NCBI GenBank assembly: GCA_030180135.1
Contig: CM058238.1
Span: 9,413,248 to 9,477,247, forward strand
From: Orychophragmus violaceus
Lineage: Eukaryota; Streptophyta; Magnoliopsida; Brassicales; Brassicaceae
DNA length: 64,000 bases
Direction of reading: 5' to 3'
Position 1 is the stretch's first letter, and the number at the start of each line of letters is the position of its first letter. A program made the translations under genes and the position numbers. The notes below the pieces were generated by a model, which was not told where the DNA came from, searched no databases, and saw nothing but the letters and a program-made list of their open reading frames with translations. This document shows positions 23,155 through 34,745 of this stretch, in pieces.

Positions 23155-23272
23155 CCGCATGAGTTTTTTGGTTTTGTAATTTTGTTTGTCGTCTTTTTCT
23201 CTCTTCTCATTGTAGCATATGTCTTCTTGTCAATTAAGGAAGACGTCAGCTCATTGTTTGTCACATATTTCG

Positions 23273-23497
23273 TGTTATAACTAGAAGAAGAAGAATGTCT
23301 GTGAACTTGTTCTTTCTCTTATTGATTGCGTTACACAGAAGAAACTTAAATACAAAGAAAACTTAAAAACTGAACTCCTACGATTGTGGAGATTTATTTG
23401 CAACTACAACTACTTCAAACTTGATCCTACAAACTCGGTCACTCTTGAGACTCGGTCTTCTACTCTCACTTAGCTGCCTTATCTCTTTTATTCTTCA
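23273..23497 (-). repeat. 3' LTR of copia element
   Basis: 225 bp, TG...CA. A purine-rich tract on the minus strand (AAGGGAAGGAC, 23498-23508) lies against it as the polypurine tract. Confidence 0.95.
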
Positions 23498-23533
23498 GTC
23501 CTTCCCTTAAACTGGAATTGCATAGCTTCCAGT

Positions 23534-26500
23534 TTACTTCTCCTTAGCGCCAACTCCCAATCTCTGTCTCAGTCTTTCAAATACTTCTAACTTCACCGGC
23601 TTGGTCATGATGTCTGAGACTTGATCTTGTGTCGAACAGTACTCTAAGTTAATCACACCATCATTCACAAGATCTCTGAGAAAATGATACCTTACACCAA
23701 TGTGTTTACTTCTGCCATGGAACACCGGATTTTTAGATAACTTGATTGTTGAACTGTTGTCACAAAACAGAACCGTTCCCTTCCCTTGATCAAATCCAAT
23801 CTCTGCAAGAACATTTCTGAGCCATACTGCCTGACATGCTCCATTAGATGCTGCTACGTATTCAGCTTCCGTAGTAGACAAGGTAACTATCGGTTGTTTC
23901 TTTGAAGACCATGATATGGCTCCATCTCCGAACAAAAAGGCATACCCCGAAGTGCTCTTTCTGTCCTCTGTATCACCGGCGTAATCACTGTCGGCGTAAC
24001 CCACAAGCAACTCTTCTTCACCTCGTTTATACTGAATTCCAAACTCAATTGTACCTTGTACATACCTCAGGATCCTCTTAGCAGCCATCATGTGATCTTC
24101 CCTAGGTTTCTCCATAAACCTGCTCACGATGTTAACTGAATAAATTAGATCCGGCCTTGAAGCTGTAAGGTAACGCAAGCTCCCTATCAACTGCTTGAAA
24201 GCAGTCGGGTCAACTTCTGCTCCATCTCCTTCTTTAACCAGTCTTGTACCCGGCACCATAGGATTCTTAACACTGTTACAGCCTTCCATTCCATATCTTC
24301 TCAGCATGTCTGTGGCATACTTTCTCTGGTTCATGAAAATTCCTTGCTCATCCTGAATAATTTCTACACCAAGAAAATATTTCATTTTTCCAAGGTCAGT
24401 CATAGAGAATTCAACCTTCATTGAAGCTTTGAACTCCTCCAGCATTCGACTTGAGTTCCCAGTGTAGATCAAATCATCTACATAGAGGCTTATGATCAAG
24501 ATGCTTTCTCCTTCTTCTTTTATGAATAGAGTGTGTTCACAGTAGCACTTCTTGAATCCTTCCTTAGTGAAATACCCTTCTATCTTGCTGTACCAAGCTT
24601 TAGGGGCTTGTCTCAACCCATACAAAGCCTTGTTCAACTTGTACACCTTTCCACTTTCTTCCTTGGATTCAAAGCCTTTGGGTTGCTCCACATACACATC
24701 TTCATTCAGCTCTCCATGTAAAAATGCACTCTTCACATCTAATTGATATACTTTCCACCCTTTCTGAGCCGCCAAAGCCAACAACAATCTTATTGTATCC
24801 CACCTTGCAACTGGTGCAAAAACTTCAAAGAAATCCACTCCCTGAGTTTGATGAAATCCCTTAGCAACCAGCCTTGCTTTAAACTTGTCTACTTCACCTT
24901 TCTCATTAAGCTTTGTCTTGTATACCCACTTCACACCTATCACCTTTGCACCTTTAGGTAAATCAACAAGCTTCCACGTACTGTTGTCTTCTATGGACTG
25001 TATCTCTGTTTCCATTGCATCTCTCCATTTTCCATGTTTTACAGCTTCCTCAAAGCTGACTGGATCTTCATCTGAGACATACATGGCTAGCACCTCATCT
25101 CCAACATCTTCTATGAATAATCCCATATCGAAATCCTTCATCCAAGCGGGTCTCTGAGTGTTCCTTTTCCCTGTCCCACTTCTATTCATCACTGGAACTT
25201 CTTCCTCAGTCCTCACAGCCGCTTGCTCCTCACCACACTCTTCTGCAGCGTGATCTTCTGCAATATCTGGAACCTGATTCTCATTGATCTCTTGCTCTAC
25301 TTGATCATCGTTCACCCTCTCTTCTGTCTCTTCCCCTGCGACCACAATAGACTCATCGCTGTCTGGTTTTTCTTCCCAACTCCAAGGTCTGTTCTCGTCA
25401 AACTTAGCATCTTTACTGATTATGATCCTCCCAGCTTCTGGATCATACAAACGATATGCTTTTGATTCAGCACTTACTCCGAACATTACGCACTTGATGC
25501 TCTTCTCTTCTAACTTGACTCGTTTCTCATATGGAACCAAGGCATATGCTGTGCATCCGAACACACGAAGATGTCCAACAGAGGGTTTGTGCTTGCTCCA
25601 TTTTTCTGCAGGTGTAACATCTCCCAAGGCTGCAGTCGGACTCCTGTTGAGAATGTGTACTGAGTACTGGACAGCTTCAGGCCAGAATCTGATAGGAACT
25701 CCCATCCCAAACAACATGCATCTCGCCATGTTCATAAGTGTCCTATTCTTTCTTTCTGCAACCCCTTTTTGCTGCGGTGTGTAAGCCGCAGTAAGCTGTC
25801 TTTTGATTCCCTTCTCTGTGCAGAACTCATTAAAAACCTTTGAGTTGAATTCACCTCCTCGGTCTGTCCTGAGACACACCAGCTGTTCTCCTAGCTCTCT
25901 TTCTGCAGCTGCTGTGAATTCCTTGAATGTTTTGAATGCCTCAGATTTTTCAGACAGGAAGTAAGTCCAACACTTACGACTGTAGTCGTCAATGAAGTTG
26001 AGTATATAGCGTTTACCACTCTCTGAAGTTGGTGATATGGGACCGCAGATGTCGCTGTGTATCAACTCCAGACCGCGGCTAGCTTTCCAGGTGCTGGCTT
26101 TCGGTATATTCTCTTTGTTTTGCTTACCCTTCATACATGTCTCACACACTGCTCTGCTCACCTCCACCTTAGGCAGGCCAGTCACCTTCTCCTTAGTTGC
26201 CAACGTCTGTAAACTGCTCTGACTCAGGTGCCCAAATCGCCTGTGCCAGATTTGATCACTATCTTCTGATTCCTTCAGGATATTCGCCTCCATTTCTTCT
26301 CTATTTCCTTTCACTGTGGCTAGGACAACAAACATTCTATTGATAGACATCTTTGAGTACATGATAACTCTCTTTTGTTGCTTGTGCCACACCTCACACT
26401 GATTGTTGTCAATGGTAATCCTTAAACCCTTTTGTTGCAGCTGTCCGACGCTGAGCAGGTTGTTCTTCAGCCCGGGCACATAGTAGACAGAGGACACTAC

Positions 26501-27058
26501 TTGAATCAAGCCGTTTATCTCCAACCGTAAGCTACCTCGTCCCTTTACTTCCATGCGTCTATCATCTCCGAGCTTAACATACTGCTGGAATTTATCATCA
26601 AACTCCACAAACCATTCTTGATTCCCACACATATGGTTGCTGCATCCGGAGTCTAAGAACCATACATGTTCTTCTACAGTCTTTGTCAGATCGGTGTGTG
26701 CCATCAAGAGGACATCTTCTTCCAATTCTGCATAGTTGGCTCCTCTCTCCCAACTCGGACATTCATTTTTGAAGTGTCCAAGTTTATGGCACTTGAAACA
26801 CTCCACATTCTCCTTACTGAAACGAGTGCTCTCTCTCCCTCGACCTCGGCCTCTACCGTATCCTCCTCTTCCCTGTGAATAGCTTCCGCGTCCTCTTCCA
26901 CCTTCCATCTTCAAAACATGATCGTCACCAGCATGTTTGTTCAGCTTTTGTTCGTGAACTAACAACGAGCTTTGCAGCTCATCCACGGAAAGATTTCTGA
27001 TGTCGTTGGATTCTTCGATTGCGCATACCACGTATGTAAACATGATCGTCACCAGCAT
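23534..27058 (-). CDS. copia polyprotein, distal part: gag end, PR, IN, RT, RNase H
   Basis: An open frame of 1174 codons from an ATG at 27056-27058. Domains in order: Gly/Arg-rich linker; CX2CX4HX4C zinc knuckle (CFKCHKLGHFKNEC, residues 87-100); aspartic protease (LDSGCSNHM, about 135-143); GAG-pre-integrase (WHRRFGHLS); integrase with HSDICGPI, TDRGGEF and the distal core; RT with WKVYQLDVKSAFLHGELNEDV and YVDDLIYTG; RNase H with ADSDYAGD and TEAEYVA. All catalytic blocks look intact. The ATG exists only because the 124 bp duplication shifts the frame relative to the upstream gag, so this is not the natural start. Confidence 0.9.
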   Translation of the reverse strand: MLVTIMFTYVVCAIEESNDIRNLSVDELQSSLLVHEQKLNKHAGDDHVLKMEGGRGRGSYSQGRGGYGRGRGRGRESTRFSKENVECFKCHKLGHFKNECPSWERGANYAELEEDVLLMAHTDLTKTVEEHVWFLDSGCSNHMCGNQEWFVEFDDKFQQYVKLGDDRRMEVKGRGSLRLEINGLIQVVSSVYYVPGLKNNLLSVGQLQQKGLRITIDNNQCEVWHKQQKRVIMYSKMSINRMFVVLATVKGNREEMEANILKESEDSDQIWHRRFGHLSQSSLQTLATKEKVTGLPKVEVSRAVCETCMKGKQNKENIPKASTWKASRGLELIHSDICGPISPTSESGKRYILNFIDDYSRKCWTYFLSEKSEAFKTFKEFTAAAERELGEQLVCLRTDRGGEFNSKVFNEFCTEKGIKRQLTAAYTPQQKGVAERKNRTLMNMARCMLFGMGVPIRFWPEAVQYSVHILNRSPTAALGDVTPAEKWSKHKPSVGHLRVFGCTAYALVPYEKRVKLEEKSIKCVMFGVSAESKAYRLYDPEAGRIIISKDAKFDENRPWSWEEKPDSDESIVVAGEETEERVNDDQVEQEINENQVPDIAEDHAAEECGEEQAAVRTEEEVPVMNRSGTGKRNTQRPAWMKDFDMGLFIEDVGDEVLAMYVSDEDPVSFEEAVKHGKWRDAMETEIQSIEDNSTWKLVDLPKGAKVIGVKWVYKTKLNEKGEVDKFKARLVAKGFHQTQGVDFFEVFAPVARWDTIRLLLALAAQKGWKVYQLDVKSAFLHGELNEDVYVEQPKGFESKEESGKVYKLNKALYGLRQAPKAWYSKIEGYFTKEGFKKCYCEHTLFIKEEGESILIISLYVDDLIYTGNSSRMLEEFKASMKVEFSMTDLGKMKYFLGVEIIQDEQGIFMNQRKYATDMLRRYGMEGCNSVKNPMVPGTRLVKEGDGAEVDPTAFKQLIGSLRYLTASRPDLIYSVNIVSRFMEKPREDHMMAAKRILRYVQGTIEFGIQYKRGEEELLVGYADSDYAGDTEDRKSTSGYAFLFGDGAISWSSKKQPIVTLSTTEAEYVAASNGACQAVWLRNVLAEIGFDQGKGTVLFCDNSSTIKLSKNPVFHGRSKHIGVRYHFLRDLVNDGVINLEYCSTQDQVSDIMTKPVKLEVFERLRQRLGVGAKEK

Positions 27059-27163
27059 GTTTGTTCAGCTTTTGTTCGTGAACTAACAACGAGCTTTGCA
27101 GCTCATCCACGGAAAGATTTCTGATGTCGTTGGATTCTTCGATTGCGCATACCACGTATGTAA
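26916..27163 (-). repeat. 124 bp tandem duplication breaking copia gag
   Basis: Copies 26916-27039 and 27040-27163 appear identical. As 124 is not a multiple of three, the duplication shifts the frame by one base and splits gag-pol into two frames. The copies being identical fits an event after or during the recent insertion. Confidence 0.92.
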
Positions 27164-27665
27164 ACTTCTCAACCAGTGTGCGCAATATCTTCTCCACGAT
27201 CTTTGCATCAGGCATATCTTCCCCTAGATTCCTCATATCGTTTGCCACCATCATAACACTCGAGAAGTACTCAGTTATCGAATCGCCATCTTTCATTTCG
27301 AGTATCTCGAAATTTCTCCGGAGTCTCTGAAGCTGAGCGCTTTGGACACGTTTGTTGCCTTGAAACTTCGTTTTCATCGAATCCCATATGTCCTTGGATG
27401 TGTCCTTCTTAGTGATTGTCTTGAGGATTGTTTTCTCTATGGATGCGAACAAGTAGTTTTTCGCCTTAAGATCCTTCAGTTTTTGCTCTGTTCGTACTGC
27501 CTTCTGAGCATCCGTCAACACCGTCTCTCTCTCCGGTTGCGTGATGCCAGTCTCGACCAGATCCCACCACTCCTTGGATCGTAATAAGTTTTCCATGAGC
27601 ATAGCCCAATGCTCGTAGTCACCGTCAAACTTTGGTATGGTCAAAGAGGTTTCTTTGTCACTCAT
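26979..27665 (-). CDS. copia gag, proximal part
   Basis: An open frame of 228 codons from the true ATG at 27663-27665, a few bases after the PBS. It shows the UBN2-type gag domain: PKFDGDYEHWAMLMENLLRSK, then KDIWDSMKTKFQGN, then QLQRLRRNFEILEMKDGDS. It runs off frame in the duplicated segment and ends in unrelated codons. Confidence 0.9.
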   Translation of the reverse strand: MSDKETSLTIPKFDGDYEHWAMLMENLLRSKEWWDLVETGITQPERETVLTDAQKAVRTEQKLKDLKAKNYLFASIEKTILKTITKKDTSKDIWDSMKTKFQGNKRVQSAQLQRLRRNFEILEMKDGDSITEYFSSVMMVANDMRNLGEDMPDAKIVEKILRTLVEKFTYVVCAIEESNDIRNLSVDELQSSLLVHEQKLNKHAGDDHVYIRGMRNRRIQRHQKSFRG

Positions 27666-27677
27666 TTTGATAGAACC

Positions 27678-27689
27678 GCTCTGATACCA
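27678..27689 (-). promoter_or_regulatory. primer binding site, initiator tRNA-Met type
   Basis: The minus strand reads TGGTATCAGAGC, complementary to the 3' end of initiator tRNA-Met, the usual copia primer, next to the LTR at 27691. Confidence 0.9.
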
Positions 27690-27690
27690 C

Positions 27691-27915
27691 TGTTATAACT
27701 AGAAGAAGAAGAATGTCTGTGAACTTGTTCTTTCTCTTATTGATTGCGTTACACAGAAGAAACTTAAATACAAAGAAAACTTAAAAACTGAACTCCTACG
27801 ATTGTGGAGATTTATTTGCAACTACAACTACTTCAAACTTGATCCTACAAACTCGGTCACCCTTGAGACTCGGTCTTCTACTCTCACTTAGCTGCCTTAT
27901 CTCTTTTATTCTTCA
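27691..27915 (-). repeat. 5' LTR of copia element
   Basis: 225 bp, same boundaries and length as the copy at 23273-23497, one substitution between them. Confidence 0.95.
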
Positions 27916-27920
27916 TTTCG

Positions 27921-28524
27921 GCAGTTTTTTTAGTCTGGATATTGTCTGTTTTCTTTGTTTCATGGTAACACAGTAGGTTGAGTTTTTTAGAAAGAACTTG
28001 GATAATGAAGAGCACACTGCTTTTAGAACATGTTTGTTTTATACTTTACAGAGATATGAGTGATTTGCCCGGTCAAGCTCTTTAGCCATTGATCCTGGAA
28101 TATTTTTGGGCAAAGATGGACAAACCAAGTATAGATTACTTTAGACAAAATAGATCAGACTCTAATACTAAATAAACTGACAATGTATGGATAAGACCAT
28201 ATCCCTTACATCTTAAATGATATATCTTCCAACTTCGGTATGGGATATATCATAATAAAGCAAATTTCATTTGATTGTGGGTAGATTTTGTTTTTTTTTT
28301 GTTATGAAAGTTTCACCAGCTTCTTTGGCCAAAATGTAAATCTGTGTTTCACTAAAACTAATTTACTATTTGTTCCGCAAAGTTTTGTAATTCATCAGAC
28401 AACCCCAAAAATTGTGACGCTAATCAGTAATTCAGGATTATAACTATGGGCCTACATTAACACTCTTTTAAGTGGTGACGTCTTTCACTCATGCTTGAAC
28501 TCGATACCCCAAGAGACCCCCAAA
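27921..28524. other. intergenic DNA between CLT1 and the PpiC-rhodanese gene
   Basis: Probably the displaced rest of the CLT1 3' UTR, then the promoter of the next gene. No further gene or repeat recognised. Confidence 0.5.
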
Positions 28525-31109
28525 ATGTTCAGAGTTACAGGAAATCTTTCGGCAGCATCATCTCCGGTTGCGGCGGCGGCGTCTTTCTCCGCGGCTTTGA
28601 GACTCTCCGTTCCGCCTATTCTCGTTTACGCATCTCCTCCTCATCCCCGCTGGTTCTCTACGTTTTCTCGTTCATTTCTCGGCGGACGCGTCTCTTCACC
28701 CCGACCACGCATTCCTCCCCCGTGTCCGATTAGGCTCTCTAGTTTCTCGGCTCTCAAAATGAGAGGTATCCAACTATTTCTCCCATTACTTGCTGTATCA
28801 AAGACTTGACTCTGAGCTTCTTCTCAGATTCTTAGTTAGGGAACAAACTATCTTTACTCTGAACTGATTTCTACCGTTTCCTTTTGAATTGGTATATCTA
28901 TATTCTTCTTGGTGATTAATTTTTATCTGGGTTGATATGTGATTTTATTTGTGTATATGTATATTTTCTTTTGCCAGCTTCATTTAGCAGTGGGAGTGGT
29001 GCGAGTAGTTCAAGCAGAGAGATTCTGGTGCAGCATTTACTTGTTAAGGAGGGTGATTCTGAGCTCTTTGCTGAACTCCAAAAGAGAATCTTGGATGGTC
29101 TGATTCCTTTATCCCTTTTCACCCGTTTGATATTTACATGAGATTAAGCTTTTGTCTCAACATAGTTACATAGGCATGCAAGCTTATATAGTCAGATAAC
29201 CTTCGTTTGTTTTCTGTGAGGAGCTTTTTTGCATTGGAGCCAAACTTTGGAACACATCGTTGAACTGTTACATTTATGAATTTCTCATAACTTGACTGTC
29301 ACCTTATTTTGTTTGTGTCAGAAGATTAAGGGTGTGTACTGATTTTCAAGTTACTGTTTTTTCTGAAGGAGAGGATATGAGTGATCTTGCAGCTGAGTAC
29401 TCGATTTGTCCATCCAAAAAGGAGGGTGGTATACTTGGATGGGTAAAACTGGGTCAAATGGTATGCTCTCTTTTCTATAATTTTACCCATTTCTTTTGGT
29501 TATGAGATTGAATATGAGAGTTGACCAAAAAAAAAAGACTGACTATGAAATTGGTATTGATATTGTATTGTCACATTCAGATCTATAGGACTCTTGCTGC
29601 TTAGCCTCGTTATTACACACACAACTGGGTGATGTAACAATTCCTGGTGAATTAACTTTTAGTATTGACATCCATGTGCAAATGGAACTAGTAGAAATTT
29701 AACCGATGATAGAAGTAATTCCAGTTTGGACTCTCTCATGGGAGAACTTTACTTTGGCAAGTTTCTGCTGCAAAATAAGAGCATGATACCCCACTTTTAA
29801 ATTGTTTTCAGGTACCAGAGTTTGAGGAAGCTGCGTTTAAAGCAGAGCTAAATCATGTGGTGAGGTGTAAAACCCAATTTGGCTGGCACCTATTGCAAGT
29901 TCTATCTGAGAGGTAATTCTTCTGAAAACCATCCTTCGTTAGAGACGTTTTCTACCGACTTTTGTAAGTTGTCTAAATGGAAAAAGTTGTATTGACAGGG
30001 AACCTGTGAAAGATATCCAGGTGGAGGAGCTGCATTCCAAAATGCAAGATCCAGTTTTCATGGAAGAGGCTCAGTTAATTGATGTCAGAGAACCTGACGA
30101 AATGTAAGTTATTTTTATTTCCCATCTTGATATACTATTTCTTCTTCACTGAAGCCCAATGGATCAGATTCATACTCTCTAAACATTTCACAACATTGTG
30201 ATTCATGTATATCTTCGGAGTTTAATTGTTTTGCCATTTTGAATACATGAGTATCTAGCACATTTTTATCTAAGAAGAAGAAAAAGTACATATCATTGTT
30301 TTCCCATTGTTTGTTTTATTCTATTTTGTTTCACTACTTTTACCAGAGCCAAAGCATCCTTGCCAGGATTTCAAGTGTTCCCGCTCCGCCAATTCGGAAC
30401 CTGGTCTCCAGACATCACTTCAAAGCTGAACCCTGAAAAGGATACATTCGTCTTGGTATGTTCAGTCTCATCGGCTAATACATATGATATAACCTTTGAA
30501 AAAAGTTCAGTGGCTCAACTGTTAGATGTAGGTCTACCGTATCTAACCTAGCAGTTTAGAGCTATTTTAAGTTGGTTTGAGAGCAGTTAGTGTAAGTGAG
30601 GGATTGCTTTATAAGGGTATCTTGGCAGATTATTTTGGGTGTGGACTTTATTGGATTTTATTGGGCATTTGGTTGAGAATTGAGAGCCTCTCATAAATCA
30701 AAGTCTCTCTGGTTTGGTGAATTGGAAAAAGAATCACAATTTAGTAGCTATGTTTTTGCCAACATCTCTCTAAGGACTAGAGGCTTGCACCCATCCTACT
30801 CTGGTCTATAGATTTTAAGATGATATGAACTTTCATGTTGAGAATAATATTTTGAAGTTCTCTGAGTAGCTGCCTTTGTTCGTATACAGTGTAAGGTTGG
30901 TGGTAGGTCGCTGCAGGTAGCTAACTGGCTGCAGTCTCAGGTATAAAAAAGAAGAAGCTTTTCTGCTCCTCATAGTTTGTTGACATCCTGATGCGTTTGA
31001 TGGATGTGTTGTTGTCTTTGTTCCCCAGGGCTTCAAGAGTGTGTTCAATGTGGCTGGTGGAATACAAGCCTATTCTCGTAAGGTTGACCCATCAATTCCT
31101 ACTTACTGA
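28525..31109 (+). CDS. STR12: rhodanese-like/PpiC domain protein, plastid, 8 exons
   Basis: Inferred exons: 28525-28765, 28978-29097, 29369-29460, 29812-29912, 29999-30103, 30347-30455, 30890-30940, 31029-31109. All have GT-AG borders and the frame is open, giving 299 aa. Residues 1-80 are a Ser/Pro/Arg-rich plastid transit region. Residues 94-185 form a parvulin-type PpiC domain (REILVQHLLVKE, AAEYSICPSKKEGGILGW, FGWHLLQVL). Residues 195-299 form a rhodanese domain with LIDVREPDE and a cysteine loop C257-KVGGRS. The Arabidopsis counterpart is At5g19370. The substrate is unknown. The open frame extends ten codons upstream, but only from a TTG, so the ATG is used. Confidence 0.93.
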
Positions 31110-31602
31110 AACCGTTACATCAGGGATTATAGAGCATCCTCTCTTTTTCTTATATCTCATTTCTAATCTTAATAATCGCAAATTATAATCGGGGAACTAT
31201 ATAATATAAGGTTCATTTTATGACATTATAATATACAAGCAACCTCCGAAATTCTCCAGGAAATGCTCTCAACCTTTTGTAATAAATCCTAAAATAAATA
31301 ATCTAATATTGCTTTAAATAACAAAAATACAGAGAGGCTTTGTTTTCCTAAAGTCCCTCCCGATCAGCAAATCTCATTATCGTTCTGAAAACTGAAGGCC
31401 AGCAAAATGAAAAAGAGTTGCAAAAACAGAAAAATACTATTCATGGACATTCATAAGCAAAATCTCCTAAATTTTCTTGCTAAACAAGAAACCAAAAAAC
31501 CTAAAAAAACAGACAGAGGAAGAAGGAAGAAAAAAAAGGATCATTTAAGATAATATTTCTCTTCCTGGTTGAGACCTTACTTCCTCTCCCCTTAATGCAA
31601 CA
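31110..31602. other. intergenic: 3' flank of STR12 and CDPK promoter
   Basis: AT-rich, no gene. Probably contains the CDPK promoter and 5' UTR (A/G-rich leader 31480-31600). Confidence 0.5.
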
Positions 31603-33659
31603 ATGGGAAATTGTTGCTCTCATGGACAAGATTCAGGAGACGAACCCACGCCGGTAAATGGAGTCGGAGGCGACGGCGGTGGTGGTGGTGCAGAAGCCTC
31701 TGTGACAGCTTCGAGACACCCACCAGCATCTCCACCTCCTGGAACCAAACAAGGTCCAATAGGACCTGTCTTAGGCCGACCAATGGAAGATGTAAAAAGC
31801 TCATATTCATTAGGGAAAGAGCTTGGTCGTGGACAGTTCGGTGTAACCCATCTCTGCACGCAAAAGGCCACAGGACTTCAATTCGCGTGCAAGACCATCG
31901 CCAAAAGAAAGCTGGTGAACAAAGAAGACATTGAGGATGTGAGAAGAGAGGTCCAAATAATGCATCACTTGACGGGTCAACCAAACATCGTGGAGCTTAA
32001 AGGAGCCTACGAGGATAAACATTCAGTGCATTTGGTTATGGAGCTTTGCGCGGGAGGAGAGTTGTTTGATAGGATCATTGCAAAAGGGCATTACTCGGAG
32101 AGAGCAGCGGCTTCGTTGCTTAGGACCATTGTTCAGATTATTCATACTTGTCATTCCATGGGGGTTATTCATAGGGACTTGAAGCCTGAGAACTTTTTGT
32201 TGCTTAATAAAGATGAGAACTCTCCTCTCAAAGCAACAGACTTTGGGTTATCTGTGTTCTACAAGCCAGGAGAGGTGTTCAAAGATATTGTCGGAAGTGC
32301 TTATTACATTGCACCTGAGGTTTTGAGGAGAAAGTATGGACCAGAGGCTGATATTTGGAGCATTGGTGTCATGTTGTATATCCTCTTGTGTGGTGTTCCA
32401 CCTTTCTGGGCTGGTAGTTTACTAATTTAAAAGATGATTTCTTTCAAAACAAAGACATAAAAAGGTTTGATGTTATCGTTTTTATTTTTTCAGAGTCGGA
32501 GAATGGGATTTTCAATGCCATTCTAAGTGGACAGGTTGATTTTTCAAGCGATCCATGGCCAGCCATTTCACACCAAGCAAAGGATCTTGTTAGGAAGATG
32601 CTAAACTCTGATCCAAAACAAAGATTAACCGCTGCTCAAGTTCTCAGTAAGCATCTAACTACTACAATATTTCATTCAATTCTTTCTTTAACATATTTTT
32701 GTGTTCCTTTTTGTAATTTAAAGACCATCCATGGATTAAGGAGGATGGAGAAGCACCAGATGTTCCTCTTGACAATGCAGTGATGTCAAGGCTCAAGCAA
32801 TTCAAAGCAATGAACAATTTTAAGAAAGTTGCTTTAAGGGTAAATTTTCAATCTCTGTCTCAAAAGCATTCATATATATATATATATATATTATGACTCT
32901 ATATATCTCAATGGCCTCATCAATGAACAGGTGATAGCCGGGTGCTTATCAGAAGAAGAAATCATGGGTTTAAAGGAGATGTTCAAAGGTATGGACACCG
33001 ATAACAGCGGAACAATAACTCTTGAGGAACTAAGACAAGGACTTGCCAAACAAGGTACAAGGTTGTCTGAATACGAAGTCCAACAGTTAATGGAAGCTGT
33101 AAGTCTTTTTCTTTTGTTTTGTCTGCTTATCTATCTATTCATATCAAGATGCCAAAAGAACTGATTTTATCTGTGTTCTATAGGCTGATGCGGACGGTAA
33201 CGGAACAATTGACTATGGAGAATTTATAGCAGCAACAATGCACATCAACAGACTCGACAGAGAAGAGCATCTCTACTCAGCTTTCCAACACTTTGACAAA
33301 GACAACAGTGGGTAAGTACATTAGTCAGCACATATGTAAACAGTTTATGATAGTTGAACCAGTTAAACAAATTGATGGTCTCGGTTTCCAGATATATCAC
33401 AATGGAAGAGCTAGAGCAAGCGTTAAGAGAATTTGGCATGAATGATGGCAGAGACATTAAGGAAATCATTTCTGAAGTTGATGGAGACAATGTAAGCCCT
33501 ATCTCTGATAACTTTGATAAGCACATACAACAATATATATAAGATGAACATATAATTTTGTAGGATGGGAGGATAAACTACGAGGAATTTGTGGCAATGA
33601 TGAGAAAAGGGAACCCAGATCCCAACCCTAAGAAGCGGCGTGAACTGTCTTTTAAATGA
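31603..33659 (+). CDS. CPK34: calcium-dependent protein kinase, 7 exons
   Basis: Inferred exons: 31603-32413, 32494-32646, 32724-32839, 32931-33098, 33184-33311, 33392-33491, 33564-33659; GT-AG borders, 523 aa. MGNCC at the start predicts N-myristoylation and palmitoylation, so membrane anchoring. The kinase domain (about 68-326) has the glycine loop GRGQFG, Lys97, HRDLKPEN with Asp192, DFG 213-215 and APE 237-239. An autoinhibitory junction follows (about 335-365), then four complete EF-hand loops at 382-393, 418-429, 454-465 and 489-500. In Arabidopsis, CPK34 and CPK17 act in pollen tube growth; position next to STR12 supports CPK34. A CPK17-like paralogue is the alternative. Intron 3 holds an (AT)n tract near 32873-32891. 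Confidence 0.95.
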
Positions 33660-34001
33660 CACATCTTGAAGAGACTAAGTCAGAAGCACATATAAGAAGA
33701 TCAAGAAGAAGAACAGTTGTTGTTGTAAAGTAGGCTTGGGTTGCTCATGATTCAACTGGAGAAGAGAAGTATTGGATTAGGGAGGTGTTTCATGTTCGTA
33801 AATATGTTTATGCTTGTCTACTACTGATTTAAAAAGTTTCAGAGGTTTCTCAAATGTATCAAAATCCTTTTCTCAATTCAAATATGTGCTTTAGTGATGT
33901 TTTTATAATCACATACAAAAGGCATCATCACACGGTCACTATTTATCGGCAATACAAAATAACCGTGTCCACGTAAATATGGACATGTCTAATATTGTCT
34001 A
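33660..34001. other. CDPK 3' flank up to the Helitron
   Basis: Presumed 3' UTR and spacer; nothing else seen. Helitron sequence begins at 34002. Confidence 0.5.
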
Positions 34002-34745
34002 CTAGTATTCTGGTCCGTGCGTTGCACGGACATTGAATTTCGATCTATTTATTTCAAATAACATTTCATAGTATGATTAACCGAGACAATATTACCATGA
34101 AATATTCGACTTTAGAGTTTACATTAATTATGTGTTACAAAGTCATATTTTGGCCTAAAATTTAGTGAAACCTATAAACAAAAAAAATGATTTAAAAGAA
34201 TTAACCTCACATTCGATGAAAAAAGAAGTTAATGTCGTACAAAAAAAAAACTTCATTCATCATCATCCTAAGTTTTGAAATTCAAGAATAGAAAGATTTA
34301 AAAAACATATTCTATGCATCCATAAAATTCTAAGAAATTAAATGTTTTAGTTCTATATACATTTCTCGCATTTAATCTAAACTCTATTGCTTTGAATGTT
34401 TGTAGTTCTTACTTCAGTTTTTGGTTTTAGTTTTTCCAAAAACTATTTTTTTATCCAGTCATGATTTTAGTTAGATAGATTTCCTACTTTTTAGGGAAAC
34501 TGGATTTTGACTCAATAACCAAATCCTACGTAGAATCCAAAAACTCTATTTTTCAAGTTTTTCCCTTTTGATTTGCGTGAGTGTGCTGATTTTTTTTTTT
34601 TTTTACAATTTCTTTTTACTCTTTGTATTACTGATATATAGATATTGTATTTTACTATTTAAGAGACACTTCGTTCATGGTTTCACACCATCCCTCATTT
34701 CACCATACGCACAAAAAGTTAAAGGCAAACCCCACTTATTTTTTT

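Larger units (their letters stand above)
23273..27915 (-). mobile_element. full-length Ty1/copia retrotransposon, young
   Basis: The 4643 bp element has two 225 bp LTRs differing at one site (T at about 23443, C in the other copy) and a perfect 5 bp target duplication TTTCG (23268-23272, 27916-27920). Order on the minus strand: 5' LTR, PBS, gag, protease, integrase, RT, RNase H, PPT, 3' LTR. It lies antisense in the 3' flank of CLT1. A 124 bp internal duplication breaks its frame. Confidence 0.97.

Noticed and set aside
24533..26878. Many plus-strand open frames over the copia
   Set aside because: They are antisense shadows of the continuous minus-strand copia polyprotein.
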